DNA of 64,000 nt. It comes from Acinetobacter marinus (GTDB lineage: Bacteria; Pseudomonadota; Gammaproteobacteria; Pseudomonadales; Moraxellaceae). The translations under genes were made by a program, and so were the position numbers. Of the stretch, positions 1-8,146 are shown one piece after another. Every line of letters begins with the position of its first letter. The stretch's first letter is position 1. The notes under the pieces are model-generated. The model was not told the origin of the DNA. It saw only the letters and a list, made by a program, of their open reading frames with translations, and did not search any database. The stretch is from the NCBI RefSeq assembly GCF_900096915.1, contig NZ_FMYK01000003.1:431359-495358 (forward strand), read 5' to 3'.

Positions 1-184
1 CGCAGTTTCGCAAGAAAACCATTTTGTCTGTTGCAAACTCGGTCATACTTTAAGTATCTATTCAATTGATTAGCAAACACTACTTTGCATATTGCATGCT
101 GACCTCAAACAATGCAACAGACGCTTTCACGTATCAAATATTTGCTTACTCATCATTTGTGGTCAATTTATCATTTAGATGCAA

Positions 185-1393
185 TTATTCCGATGGGTTT
201 ACTTGTACTGCATCCGCAGTTGCTTTAGCAAGTTGACGTGCGCTTTCAACTGATTCTGCCCGTGCTGTTGCCACACCCATACGACGTTTGACAAAACCTT
301 CAGGCTTACCAAATAGGCGTAAATCCGTATCAGGGTGCGCCAAAGCGTGTTGCAAATTACTAAAGCTTAAATTCGTACCATCTTGACCTGCATAAATCAC
401 CGCACTGGCTGCGGTACTGTGACGAGCTGTATTCACAGGCAAGCCGAGAATCGCCCGAGCATGAAGCTCAAATTCACTTTGGAATTGACTCGCTAATGTC
501 ACTAGACCTGTATCATGCGGACGAGGGGATACTTCACTAAACCACACTTGATCAGCTTTGATAAATAATTCCACACCAAAAATCCCACAGCCACCCAGTG
601 CCGTCGTGACTTTATCAGCAATACGTTTGGCTTCAATGAGCGCAGTTTCGCTCATTGGCTGAGGTTGCCAGCTTTCCACATAGTCGCCTGCTTCTTGGCG
701 GTGTCCGATCGGGTCGCAGAAATGGGTTTCGATGGCACCTGTTTCAGGATTTTTGGCACGTACAGTGAGTAGGGTAATTTCATAATCAAAGTTGATTTGC
801 GATTCGATAATCACTTTACCTTGATTGACTCGACCGCCTTGCATCGCATAATCCCAAGCGGCATCGACTTCTTTAAAGTTGGTGACGCGAGATTGACCTT
901 TGCCCGAAGATGACATCACTGGTTTGACAAAGTTTGGATAACCAATGTCATCACAGGCAGCACGGAAGCTCTCTAAACTATCGGCAAAACGATAAATCGA
1001 CGTCGGCAAGCCTAATTCTTCAGCAGCGAGGCGACGAATGCCTTCACGATTCATGGTCAGGTTGACCGCTTTGGCAGAGGGAATCACCGTCGCAATATTT
1101 TGTGCTTCAATGTCTAATAAGACTTCGGTGGCAATCGCTTCGATCTCAGGCACGATCAGATGAGGTTTTACTTCTTCAATCAAAGCCTTTAACGCAGTCG
1201 CATCATTCATATTTAGGGTATAACTGCGATGTGCGACTTGCATGGCAGGGGCATTGTCATAACGATCGGCGGCGATCACTTCAACACCAAGCCGTTGCAA
1301 GGAAATCACTACCTCTTTGCCAAGCTCACCTGAACCTAAAAATAACACCCGAGTTGCGGAAGATTGTAAAGGAGTCCCGATGCGTACTGTCAT
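185..1393 (-). CDS. purT: Formate-dependent phosphoribosylglycinamide formyltransferase
   Basis: PurT makes formyl-GAR from GAR, formate and ATP in purine biosynthesis, a folate-independent alternative to PurN, in the cytoplasm. The 402-residue product matches the family's usual length of about 390. It has an N-terminal nucleotide-binding loop GSGELGKEV at residues 20-28, an ATP-grasp core with the SSSGKGQSRV loop near residue 165, and the metal-binding stretch VELFIKADQVWFSEVSPRPHD. The ATG at 1393 gives the standard N-terminus MTVRIGTPL. It stands alone, with about 260 bases to the next gene upstream, so it is probably monocistronic. Confidence 0.96.
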   Translation of the reverse strand: MTVRIGTPLQSSATRVLFLGSGELGKEVVISLQRLGVEVIAADRYDNAPAMQVAHRSYTLNMNDATALKALIEEVKPHLIVPEIEAIATEVLLDIEAQNIATVIPSAKAVNLTMNREGIRRLAAEELGLPTSIYRFADSLESFRAACDDIGYPNFVKPVMSSSGKGQSRVTNFKEVDAAWDYAMQGGRVNQGKVIIESQINFDYEITLLTVRAKNPETGAIETHFCDPIGHRQEAGDYVESWQPQPMSETALIEAKRIADKVTTALGGCGIFGVELFIKADQVWFSEVSPRPHDTGLVTLASQFQSEFELHARAILGLPVNTARHSTAASAVIYAGQDGTNLSFSNLQHALAHPDTDLRLFGKPEGFVKRRMGVATARAESVESARQLAKATADAVQVNPSE

Positions 1394-1526
1394 GCCTTGA
1401 ACCTAAAATAATAATTTTATCGTGGGCTTTAGCATAGCAGACAGATCAGTGAACTTACAGCCTAATCCGCACAAGAAATAGGCACTATTGTTGAAATAAA
1501 TAGAGGCTGAGTCGTGCTGATTTTGC

Positions 1527-1560
1527 GAAAAAAGCGAACAGTCTTCTGTTCGCTTCATCT
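1527..1560 (-). terminator. Probable intrinsic terminator of the nitroreductase gene
   Basis: Nine-base arms AGCGAACAG (1533-1541) and CTGTTCGCT (1546-1554) enclose a 4-base loop. The run of A before the left arm becomes a U tract on the minus strand, so it would stop transcription leaving the gene at 1653-2303, about 100 bases downstream of its stop codon. Confidence 0.6.
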
Positions 1561-1652
1561 CAAGTCAATATCTATTGATTTATCAGTAATGATGGACTGG
1601 CAATAAAGTCAAAACCAATGATAAAAGCAAGCTCTTTATGAAAAGCAAGTCT

Positions 1653-2303
1653 TTATAAAAAACGAATTACTGCATCTTTGCTTAAACGTGCTTTTGGCAA
1701 GTCCGCATTGAAGTCTTCAGTGCTTCGATAGCCAAGCGCCATAATCACCACACTACGCAAACCGAGTGCAGATAATCCGAGTACCTCATCTAGCAATACA
1801 TTGTCAAAACCACCGATTGGCGTGGCATCGACACCTTCGGCGCTGGCTGAAATCAGTGCACTGCCAAGTGCAATATGAATCTGATTATCCACCCACGGTT
1901 CAATGATCTGCTGTGATTTGTACAGTTCGACATAGTTTAAGCGGGTATTCTTTTGTGCTTGTTTGGACTCTGGTGTACGAAAGCGCCCAGCCAATTCTTC
2001 ATGATTGAGGATTTGATCGAGATGTTGCTCATCAATCTCAGTTTTTGCGGTAAAGACGATCACTTCAGAGGCATTTAGGATTTTTGGTACGTTGTAGGCA
2101 AATGGCTCAGGCATCGCTTTGGCAATATTTTGTTTGGCTTCATCGCTTTGTGCAACTAAAAACGTCCACGGTTGGATATTAATCGAAGACGGTGTAAGAC
2201 GAAGTACTTCGAGCAAACGATCAAGCGTATCACTCGGGATTTTCTTGCTGTTGTCGTAGGCTTTGCTTGCGTGGCGAGTTTGAGCGAGGTGAAGTGGGTT
2301 CAT
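1653..2303 (-). CDS. nfsB: NfsB-type NAD(P)H-dependent nitroreductase
   Basis: A flavin (FMN) nitroreductase of 216 residues, the length of E. coli NfsB (217). Family marks are the N-terminal TRHASKAYD, the FMN-contact segment PSSINIQPWTF near residue 40, and the late GGFDNVLLDEVLGL segment. Such enzymes reduce nitroaromatics and quinones in the cytoplasm. The gene diverges from a TetR regulator at 2496, and a perfect palindrome lies in the shared promoter region, so repression by that TetR protein is a reasonable inference. The exact substrate cannot be read from sequence, and the symbol is given by similarity of length and motifs. Confidence 0.88.
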   Translation of the reverse strand: MNPLHLAQTRHASKAYDNSKKIPSDTLDRLLEVLRLTPSSINIQPWTFLVAQSDEAKQNIAKAMPEPFAYNVPKILNASEVIVFTAKTEIDEQHLDQILNHEELAGRFRTPESKQAQKNTRLNYVELYKSQQIIEPWVDNQIHIALGSALISASAEGVDATPIGGFDNVLLDEVLGLSALGLRSVVIMALGYRSTEDFNADLPKARLSKDAVIRFL

Positions 2304-2457
2304 TGTCTATTTTCAGGCGTGTAAAAAGATGGGAAAGATTGTGCGCTGAAATTGGGGAAATGGCAATTTGACCTAAGTGTAAGGTCGATGTGATCTGAAG
2401 TTATTTTGTAAATTTTATATTGATCAAAAAAACAACTAGACAAGATTTAATTATCAA

Positions 2458-2473
2458 TGTAACATGTGTTACA
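2458..2473. promoter_or_regulatory. Palindromic operator candidate between nfsB and tetR-family gene
   Basis: A perfect inverted repeat TGTAACA-TG-TGTTACA lies 22 bases upstream of the TetR-type start codon and in the promoter region of the divergent nitroreductase. Its size and symmetry suit a TetR-family dimer, so autoregulation is likely. The assignment to this regulator is inferred from position only. Confidence 0.55.
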
Positions 2474-2495
2474 TAATCTAAATGAGGCAAAATTT

Positions 2496-3098
2496 ATGCG
2501 TGATTTACCCTTAGATGAATATCGTAAAAAAAGTCAAAAATCCTTGATCAGTGAACAAGAACGTTCTAATTCACAGCTGATTTATGAGGCACTTTTTGCG
2601 CAATTACTGAGTAACGGCTATGGCAATATCAATCTGCAACAATTGTCTAAACTCACAGGAATTAGTCGAACCACGCTGTATCGCAGGTGGTCTTCGATAG
2701 ATGCGCTGATCGTTGATGCGATTGCGGACAAAATCCAAGATGAGATTGCGATTCCGACTGATCTTGAACCCGTTGAATCATTAAAAGTGATGTTGCAACA
2801 GTTGGCAGAATTTCTTCAGTCGCCACTTGGTCGTGCGTTTTTACAGGCAGCTTTAGCGATCAAAGATGAGGTGACTGAGCGTAAACGAGAAGCCTTATGG
2901 CAAGTTCGTTATCAACAAATCAGGCAAGCCTTTGTGCGTTTACTGCCAACGGGTAAAGCGCATCATGACATTGATGCAATCGTCAAAATGACTTTAGGTA
3001 GTATTTATTTCCAAATTTTTATTCAAAATCAACAGGTCGATGACGCTTATATCGAGTCGATTTTGAATCACAGCATGACCCTTATTCAGTCAAAATAG
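2496..3098 (+). CDS. TetR/AcrR-family transcriptional regulator
   Basis: A 200-residue one-domain-plus-ligand-domain repressor. The helix-turn-helix spans about residues 45-65 (LSKLTGISRTTLYRRW), and the C-terminal part resembles the TetR_C domain of AcrR-like proteins. I chose ATG 2496 because GAGG sits 8 bases before it. An in-frame GTG at 2466 falls inside the palindrome and has no ribosome-binding site. The gene is followed after 10 bases by a membrane-protein gene, suggesting an operon. The palindrome upstream is the likely autoregulatory site. The ligand is unknown. Confidence 0.87.
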   Translation: MRDLPLDEYRKKSQKSLISEQERSNSQLIYEALFAQLLSNGYGNINLQQLSKLTGISRTTLYRRWSSIDALIVDAIADKIQDEIAIPTDLEPVESLKVMLQQLAEFLQSPLGRAFLQAALAIKDEVTERKREALWQVRYQQIRQAFVRLLPTGKAHHDIDAIVKMTLGSIYFQIFIQNQQVDDAYIESILNHSMTLIQSK

Positions 3099-3108
3099 GT
3101 GAATTCTT

Positions 3109-3795
3109 ATGTATGTCGGACATTTAGCCATTGGTTTGGCGATTAAATCAAAATTCCCAAATATTCCTGCATTACCGATCATGCTCGGTGTGGGATTTCT
3201 AGATATTATTGATGGATTGTTGATCATTTTTGGCATTAATCATGTCACGCCCAATTTAAATGCAGGACCGTATTTATTTTTCGATCTGACTTTTATTGAT
3301 TGGGATCACTCTTTATTAATGGCGGTAATTTTATCCATCGTTTGGGCACTGTTTTTTATTAAAGATAAACGTGTGGCGTTAATCGCAGGGCTTGCTTGTT
3401 TTTCACACTGGATTGCAGATTGGCCAATGCACAATATGGATTTGGCACTTTATCCATATTCTGTAGAACATATGGGATATGGTTTATGGGGCAAATGGGG
3501 TACAGGTTCGTGGGTATTTGAGGGACTGTTTAGCTTAGCGTTAATTGTTTTTGCATGGATGAATTTTAAAAAGCAAAAGATCTCCATTATTTGGCCGACC
3601 GTGTTATTGGTGGGTAGTTTTATCCAGCTTTCACCGTGGATGTCACCAATGAAACACGCTGCGGTGCTCCAAGAGCCTACAGCATCATTAGTACACGGAA
3701 TTCTCGTATTTTTAGGTTTCCTTGTCCCAGGATTAGTTGCGACATGGCTGATCAATCGTGAAGAACGAAAAGTCAAACACGTGATAACTCAATGA
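3109..3795 (+). CDS. Membrane protein, YdjM/DUF457-like predicted metal-dependent hydrolase
   Basis: A 228-residue inner-membrane protein with about six hydrophobic segments. Histidine and aspartate residues sit where the YdjM-like (LexA-regulated, membrane-bound metal-dependent hydrolase) family has them: GHLAIG at the N-terminus, DWDHS near residue 65, and SHWIADWPMH near 105-114. The biochemical role of this family is not settled. The start lies 10 bases after the TetR gene stop, with GTGAATTCTT as a weak ribosome-binding context, so it is probably cotranscribed with and controlled by that regulator. Confidence 0.75.
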   Translation: MYVGHLAIGLAIKSKFPNIPALPIMLGVGFLDIIDGLLIIFGINHVTPNLNAGPYLFFDLTFIDWDHSLLMAVILSIVWALFFIKDKRVALIAGLACFSHWIADWPMHNMDLALYPYSVEHMGYGLWGKWGTGSWVFEGLFSLALIVFAWMNFKKQKISIIWPTVLLVGSFIQLSPWMSPMKHAAVLQEPTASLVHGILVFLGFLVPGLVATWLINREERKVKHVITQ

Positions 3796-3814
3796 TGTAA
3801 TTAACTTACAAATT

Positions 3815-3851
3815 AAAAAAGCCTAGCGAAGGAATCCGCTAGGCTTTTTTT
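3815..3851. terminator. Bidirectional intrinsic terminator
   Basis: Arms GCCTAGCG (3821-3828) and CGCTAGGC (3837-3844) are flanked by six A on the left and seven T on the right, so it works on both strands. It is the ancestral valS terminator copy: the equivalent at 12350-12386 lies at a constant offset of 8535 bases. Confidence 0.85.
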
Positions 3852-3873
3852 GAGTTAAGGCTTTTGCAACAAA

Positions 3874-4029
3874 TTACAAATTCGCAATCTGCTCCATATT
3901 CGCCTTGATCTTAGCAAGTTGATCGGCGAACTCCGCCAATTTCACTTTTTCACCTTCGACCACAGCAGGCGGTGCTTTGGAAACAAAACCTTCATTGGAA
4001 AGTTTTCCAGCGATTTGGTCATGTTGTTG
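3874..4029 (-). pseudogene. valS': Remnant of the 3' end of valS
   Basis: The last ~52 codons of valyl-tRNA synthetase, ending ...KIKANMEQIANL at the same stop codon as the intact gene at 12409. Over about 150 bases there are only seven substitutions and no indels relative to the intact copy, two of them Ala-to-Ser changes. Similarity stops abruptly near 4029, where the intact gene continues with VQK but this copy reads LE and then unrelated sequence. It has no tRNA-synthetase core and cannot be functional. Together with the copied terminator it forms the left boundary scar of the mdc locus. Confidence 0.92.
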
Positions 4030-4100
4030 TTCTAGTGTATCGGCAACGTATGCTATCGATGCCTGAGCAATAAACTTAATGCAAATAATAAAATTCAAAT

Positions 4101-4126
4101 GTTCAGCATCTCATACGATGCCGAAC
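4101..4126 (-). terminator. Possible terminator or hairpin downstream of the GntR gene
   Basis: Arms GTTCAGCATC and GATGCCGAAC (one wobble pair) enclose a 6-base loop. On the minus strand the hairpin is followed by an A/T-rich stretch. It is 44 bases beyond the stop codon of the GntR-type regulator. Confidence 0.4.
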
Positions 4127-4169
4127 TATTTTCCCATATTTGATTAGAACAGTTATATCTTCGACAGGG

Positions 4170-4841
4170 TTATTGAAGTGGGTGACTTTCGATGGTCGAC
4201 ATAAAATCTGTGAACTTTTGACCTTGAATCACCACATGTGCTTTAAGTAAGTCTTCGGTACGCTGTTCATCTCCAGCACATATTGCTTCTACAATGTCAT
4301 TGTGCTCTGAAAATGAATGGTTCATTCGATTATTGACCCGCAATTGCAAACGACGGTATGGATGTAGTCGTTTGTGTAAGTTACATGCCTGTTCAATTAA
4401 AAATGCATTATGACTGGCTTGGTATATGGCAAAGTGAAATAGGCGATTGGCTTCATAATAATTTTCAGAATCATTTTGATTCAAATAGTCTCGGCATAAA
4501 TCATGCAAACGCATCAGCTCTTGCTTTTCTTCAGGCAAAATGCGGCGCGCAGCCAAGCGACCACACATCGCTTCTAGCTCTGCCATGACCTCAAACATTT
4601 CACATAAAGTCAATGGATTAATTGTGGGAATAATAGCCCCACGACGTGGGCGGATTTCCACTAAACCTTCCGCCGCCAAGAGCTTTAATGCTTCTCGAAT
4701 GGGCGTGCGTGATGCACCGTAGCGCTCACACAGTTCTTGCTCATCCAATTTGGCGCCAGGTGAATATACACCGTAAATAATATCGTCTTCCAACTTTTTA
4801 CTAATTTGAATGGAAAGTGGAAGTTCTGCGATTGAAGTCAT
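4170..4841 (-). CDS. GntR-family (FadR/FCD subfamily) regulator of the mdc operon
   Basis: A 223-residue regulator with an N-terminal winged helix (about residues 8-70, including YGASRTPIREAL and AEGLVEIRPRRGA) and a C-terminal all-helical FCD domain with the usual metal-site residues (HFAIYQASHN, SEHNDIVEAI). It is transcribed away from mdcL across a 138-base gap holding two ATTGTATAC-type elements, which fits control of the malonate genes by a GntR protein. FCD-type GntR repressors usually respond to small organic acids, so malonate or malonyl-CoA as effector is an inference. Some mdc clusters instead use a LysR-type regulator. Confidence 0.86.
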   Translation of the reverse strand: MTSIAELPLSIQISKKLEDDIIYGVYSPGAKLDEQELCERYGASRTPIREALKLLAAEGLVEIRPRRGAIIPTINPLTLCEMFEVMAELEAMCGRLAARRILPEEKQELMRLHDLCRDYLNQNDSENYYEANRLFHFAIYQASHNAFLIEQACNLHKRLHPYRRLQLRVNNRMNHSFSEHNDIVEAICAGDEQRTEDLLKAHVVIQGQKFTDFMSTIESHPLQ

Positions 4842-4855
4842 ACATCACCTAAAAA

Positions 4856-4904
4856 ATTGTATACAATTTATGTTTATTTGAGTACAAGTAATTGTATACT
4901 GAAT
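4856..4904. promoter_or_regulatory. Paired operator candidates for the GntR regulator
   Basis: A perfect 12-base palindrome ATTGTATACAAT (4856-4867) and a second related element ATTGTATACTGAAT (4891-4904) lie 35 bases apart (start to start) in the gap between the regulator and mdcL. TTGTATAC-type sites with a TNGTATAC core are typical of FCD-type GntR proteins. The first site is only 15 bases upstream of the regulator's own start codon, which suggests autorepression. Confidence 0.65.
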
Positions 4905-4979
4905 ACAGATAAGCTATAACTATAGCAAATTCTGCTTCAGATTATTAGAGGCACAGCATGATCCAGGGAGGATTCAGCG

Positions 4980-5378
4980 ATGATTATTTATGGAACAGCG
5001 ATATTGGCAGTCTGCCATCTACTTGGCGTCTATTTAGGGAATATTTTGGGCATGGCGCTTGGTGTGAAAGCGAATGTCGGTGGCGTGGCGATTGCCATGA
5101 TTTTTTTAATTATTGCCAAAGAGCTTTTAGCAAAAAATGGACATTTGCCTCAAACCACTCAGTTTGGCGTGTTGTATTGGTCTGGGATGTATATTCCCAT
5201 CGTGGTTGCGATGTCCGCTGGTCAAAATGTCGTTGCAGCGATGTCGGGCGGTATGTTGGGTTTGATTGTTTCGGTGGCTTCTTTAGTGGGTACTGTATTG
5301 GTCATTCGCTGGTTGAATAAGTCAAGTGGCGATTACGACAGTTATGAATGGGCTGTAGAGACAGAAAAGACACTTTAA
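4980..5378 (+). CDS. mdcL: Malonate transporter subunit MadL-type
   Basis: A 132-residue membrane protein with about four hydrophobic helices, matching the small subunit of the MadLM-type sodium-dependent malonate importer. Motifs include LGVKANVGGVAIAM and the glycine-rich MSGGMLGLIVS. ATG 4980 is preceded by GGGAGG at a good distance; an overlapping reading frame starting at 4958 has no coding character. It is the first gene of the malonate operon and is followed 12 bases later by mdcM, the large subunit with which it acts in the inner membrane. Confidence 0.9.
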   Translation: MIIYGTAILAVCHLLGVYLGNILGMALGVKANVGGVAIAMIFLIIAKELLAKNGHLPQTTQFGVLYWSGMYIPIVVAMSAGQNVVAAMSGGMLGLIVSVASLVGTVLVIRWLNKSSGDYDSYEWAVETEKTL

Positions 5379-5390
5379 GGAAGAAATGTC

Positions 5391-6152
5391 ATGGAAGAAA
5401 TTATCACAGTATTAACCAAAAATGCATTGGTCACCGCTTTTGCAGCGACTGGCTTGATTATGTATGTTTCTCATCTACTGTCAAAATATCTCACGCGAGG
5501 GAAGTTGCAAAGCTCGGCTTTTGCGATCACTTTGGGCTTGGTCTTGGCATATTTTGCTGGCATCTATACTCAGGGTGAAAAAGGCATTTCTGATATTGAA
5601 ATCTTTAGCGGATTTGCCCTACTCGGTGGCGCCATGATTCGTGATTTGGCAATTGCCTCTACCGCATTTGAGGTAGATGTCAAAGAAGTGAAAAAAGCGG
5701 GTAAGGTCGGCATGATCGCCTTATTGCTCGGCTGTATTATTCCATTTTTGATTGGCGCGGCGGCGGCTTGGATTATGGGCTTTAGAGATGCGATCTCGAT
5801 GACGACCATTGGTGCAGGTGCGATGACCTATATTGTCGGTCCTGTGACGGGTTCAGCAGTTGGCGCAAGCTCAGAGGTGATTGCGCTATCGATTGCGATT
5901 GGCTTAATCAAAGCAGTGTTCTTTATGGTGGGTACACCGTTACTCGCAAAATTCATGTACTTAAAAAGCCCTCGCTCAGCAATGGTGTTTGGCGGATTGG
6001 CAGGTACAACCAGTGGTGTTGCGGCAGGACTGGCGGGTACGGATGTTCGATTAGTACCTTACGGTGCATTGGTTGCAACATTTTATACAGGTCTAGGTTG
6101 CTTGCTTGCACCGTCTGTATTTTTCCTTACTCTCAATGCCATTTTTGGCTAA
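5391..6152 (+). CDS. mdcM: Malonate transporter subunit MadM-type
   Basis: A 253-residue inner-membrane protein with roughly eight hydrophobic segments, full length for MadM/MdcM. Glycine-rich stretches such as MTYIVGPVTGSAVGASSEV and FGGLAGTTSGVAAGLAGTD are typical of the large malonate permease subunit. AAGGAAGAAATGTC precedes the ATG. It lies between mdcL and mdcA, so malonate uptake and decarboxylation are produced together. Confidence 0.92.
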   Translation: MEEIITVLTKNALVTAFAATGLIMYVSHLLSKYLTRGKLQSSAFAITLGLVLAYFAGIYTQGEKGISDIEIFSGFALLGGAMIRDLAIASTAFEVDVKEVKKAGKVGMIALLLGCIIPFLIGAAAAWIMGFRDAISMTTIGAGAMTYIVGPVTGSAVGASSEVIALSIAIGLIKAVFFMVGTPLLAKFMYLKSPRSAMVFGGLAGTTSGVAAGLAGTDVRLVPYGALVATFYTGLGCLLAPSVFFLTLNAIFG

Positions 6153-6173
6153 CTCAAACATAAAGGTGATTTC

Positions 6174-7829
6174 ATGGACCATATGGTTAAGACGCATTTA
6201 TGGGATAAGCAGCGTACACGTAGACAAGATAAACTCGATCTTGCCAAGCAAAAAGGCTTTGAAAAGAAAGTTGAACATGCTCGGGTCGTTGAGCTGCTCG
6301 AAACGGTTATTGCATGTGGTGATCGTGTTTGTTTAGAAGGTAATAATCAAAAGCAAGCAGATTTCCTGTCGAAAAGTTTAAGTCAATGTCATCCAGAGGT
6401 GATCAATGACTTGCACATTGTTCAATCTGTCTTGGCTTTACCAAGTCATATTGATGTGTTCGAAAAGGGTATTGCCTCAAAAGTGGATTTTTCATTTGCA
6501 GGGCCACAAAGTTTGCGATTGGCGCAATTGGTTCAGCAACAAAAAATTACGATAGGTTCGATTCATACTTATTTGGAGTTGTATGGACGTTACTTTATCG
6601 ATCTGACGCCAAATGTTTGCTTAATCACAGCACATGCTGCAGACCAAGAAGGCAATCTCTATACAGGTGCAAACACAGAAGATACGCCTGCAATTATTGA
6701 AGCAACAGCGTTTAAAAGTGGGATTGTGATCGTGCAGGTCAATGAGATTGTCGATAAATTGCCGCGGGTCGATGTGCCAGCCGATTGGGTCGATTTTTAC
6801 ATTAAAAGCCCGAAGCCCAATTATATAGAACCGCTCTTTACCCGTGATCCCGCACAAATTACCGAAGTACAGATTTTGATGGCGATGATGGTGATTAAAG
6901 GCATTTATGCACCTTATCAAATTAAGCGCCTCAATCATGGCATTGGCTTTGATACGGCTGCAATTGAACTGCTACTGCCGACCTATGCGGCATCTTTGGG
7001 ATTGAAAGGACAGATTTGTACCAATTGGGCTTTGAATCCGCATCCAACCTTAATTCCTGCGATTGAAAGTGGCTTTGTCGATTCTGTGCATAGTTTCGGT
7101 TCAGAAGTGGGTATGGAGGATTATATTAAAGAACGCCCAGACATATTCTTTACCGGCAGTGATGGCAGTATGCGCTCCAACCGAGCTTTTAGCCAAACTG
7201 CTGGTTTGTATGCATGTGACTTGTTCATTGGATCGACTTTACAAATCGATTTACAGGGCAATAGCTCGACTGCAACTGTAGACCGTATTTCTGGTTTTGG
7301 TGGTGCGCCCAATATGGGTTCTGATCCGCATGGGCGTCGCCATGCTAGTTATGCTTATACCAAAGCTGGTCGTGAAGCGGTGGATGGCAAGTTGATCAAA
7401 GGTCGTAAATTGGTGGTACAAACTGTCGAAACTTATCGTGAACATATGCACCCCGTTTTTGTGGATGAGCTTGATGCATGGCAACTTCAAGACAAAATGC
7501 ACAGTGAATTGCCACCAATCATGATCTATGGTGAAGATGTCACCCATATCGTGACCGAAGAAGGGATTGCCAACCTCTTGTTGTGCCGTACCCCTGAAGA
7601 ACGTGAACAAGCGATTCGTGGCGTGGCAGGTTATACCCCTGTTGGGATGAAACGTGATATCGCCAAAGTGCAAGCGTTACGTCAGCGTGGGATTATTCAG
7701 CGCCCAGAAGATTTGGGAATTGATCCGACACAGGTGAGCCGTGATCTACTGGCTGCCAAATCAGTTAAAGACTTAGTGAAATGGTCAGGTGGCTTATACA
7801 ACCCGCCAAGCCGTTTTAGAAATTGGTGA
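6174..7829 (+). CDS. mdcA: Malonate decarboxylase alpha subunit (acetyl-S-ACP:malonate ACP transferase)
   Basis: MdcA exchanges acetate for malonate on the acyl carrier subunit. The 551-residue product is full length for the family (~550). Recognisable stretches include ACGDRVCLEGNNQKQADF near residue 50, ITAHAADQEGNLYTGANTED near 150, SGFGGAPNMGSDPHGRRH near 380 and EEGIANLLLCRTPEERE near 465. AAAGGTGATTTC precedes the ATG at 6174. It acts in the cytoplasm with MdcC, MdcD and MdcE, whose genes follow directly; the stop codon lies 5 bases before the mdcC start. Confidence 0.97.
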   Translation: MDHMVKTHLWDKQRTRRQDKLDLAKQKGFEKKVEHARVVELLETVIACGDRVCLEGNNQKQADFLSKSLSQCHPEVINDLHIVQSVLALPSHIDVFEKGIASKVDFSFAGPQSLRLAQLVQQQKITIGSIHTYLELYGRYFIDLTPNVCLITAHAADQEGNLYTGANTEDTPAIIEATAFKSGIVIVQVNEIVDKLPRVDVPADWVDFYIKSPKPNYIEPLFTRDPAQITEVQILMAMMVIKGIYAPYQIKRLNHGIGFDTAAIELLLPTYAASLGLKGQICTNWALNPHPTLIPAIESGFVDSVHSFGSEVGMEDYIKERPDIFFTGSDGSMRSNRAFSQTAGLYACDLFIGSTLQIDLQGNSSTATVDRISGFGGAPNMGSDPHGRRHASYAYTKAGREAVDGKLIKGRKLVVQTVETYREHMHPVFVDELDAWQLQDKMHSELPPIMIYGEDVTHIVTEEGIANLLLCRTPEEREQAIRGVAGYTPVGMKRDIAKVQALRQRGIIQRPEDLGIDPTQVSRDLLAAKSVKDLVKWSGGLYNPPSRFRNW

Positions 7830-7834
7830 TAAAT

Positions 7835-8143
7835 ATGGAAAAATTAATATTTGAATTGCAATCTACGGCATTAGCTACTGCAAATGCACCAGTCATTTGC
7901 GGCGTGGTCGGTTCGGGAAATCTCGAGGTTTTGGTATCACCGCATGATCAAGCCAATATTTGTCAGGTTGAGATCACTACCTCTGCGGTGGGTTTTGAAC
8001 ATGTTTGGCAGTCGGTATTGAATGAGTTTGCACAGCGACATGCTGTTGCAGGGTTAAAGTTGCAACTGAATGATATGGGCGCAACGCCAGCCGTTGTCAA
8101 TCTACGCTTAAGCCAAGCACTATCTATGTTTAAGGGAGAGTAG
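7835..8143 (+). CDS. mdcC: Malonate decarboxylase acyl carrier protein (delta subunit)
   Basis: A 102-residue carrier protein that holds the 2'-(5''-phosphoribosyl)-3'-dephospho-CoA prosthetic group. The attachment serine is most likely Ser27 in GVVGSGNLEVLV, the conserved motif of MdcC/CitD-like carriers. The ATG at 7835 is preferred over an upstream TTG at 7823 that would overlap the mdcA stop codon. The next gene, mdcD, begins 3 bases after its stop, so translation is probably coupled. Confidence 0.94.
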   Translation: MEKLIFELQSTALATANAPVICGVVGSGNLEVLVSPHDQANICQVEITTSAVGFEHVWQSVLNEFAQRHAVAGLKLQLNDMGATPAVVNLRLSQALSMFKGE

Positions 8144-8146
8144 CAC

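Noticed and set aside
1..184. Possible gene end or regulatory element at the left edge
   Set aside because: No open frame or named motif is visible in these 184 bases; any neighbour must be outside the window.
4958..5320. A frame of 120 codons overlapping mdcL
   Set aside because: Its translation is Cys/Trp-rich and unlike any family, while the mdcL frame has the MadL pattern and a good ribosome-binding site.
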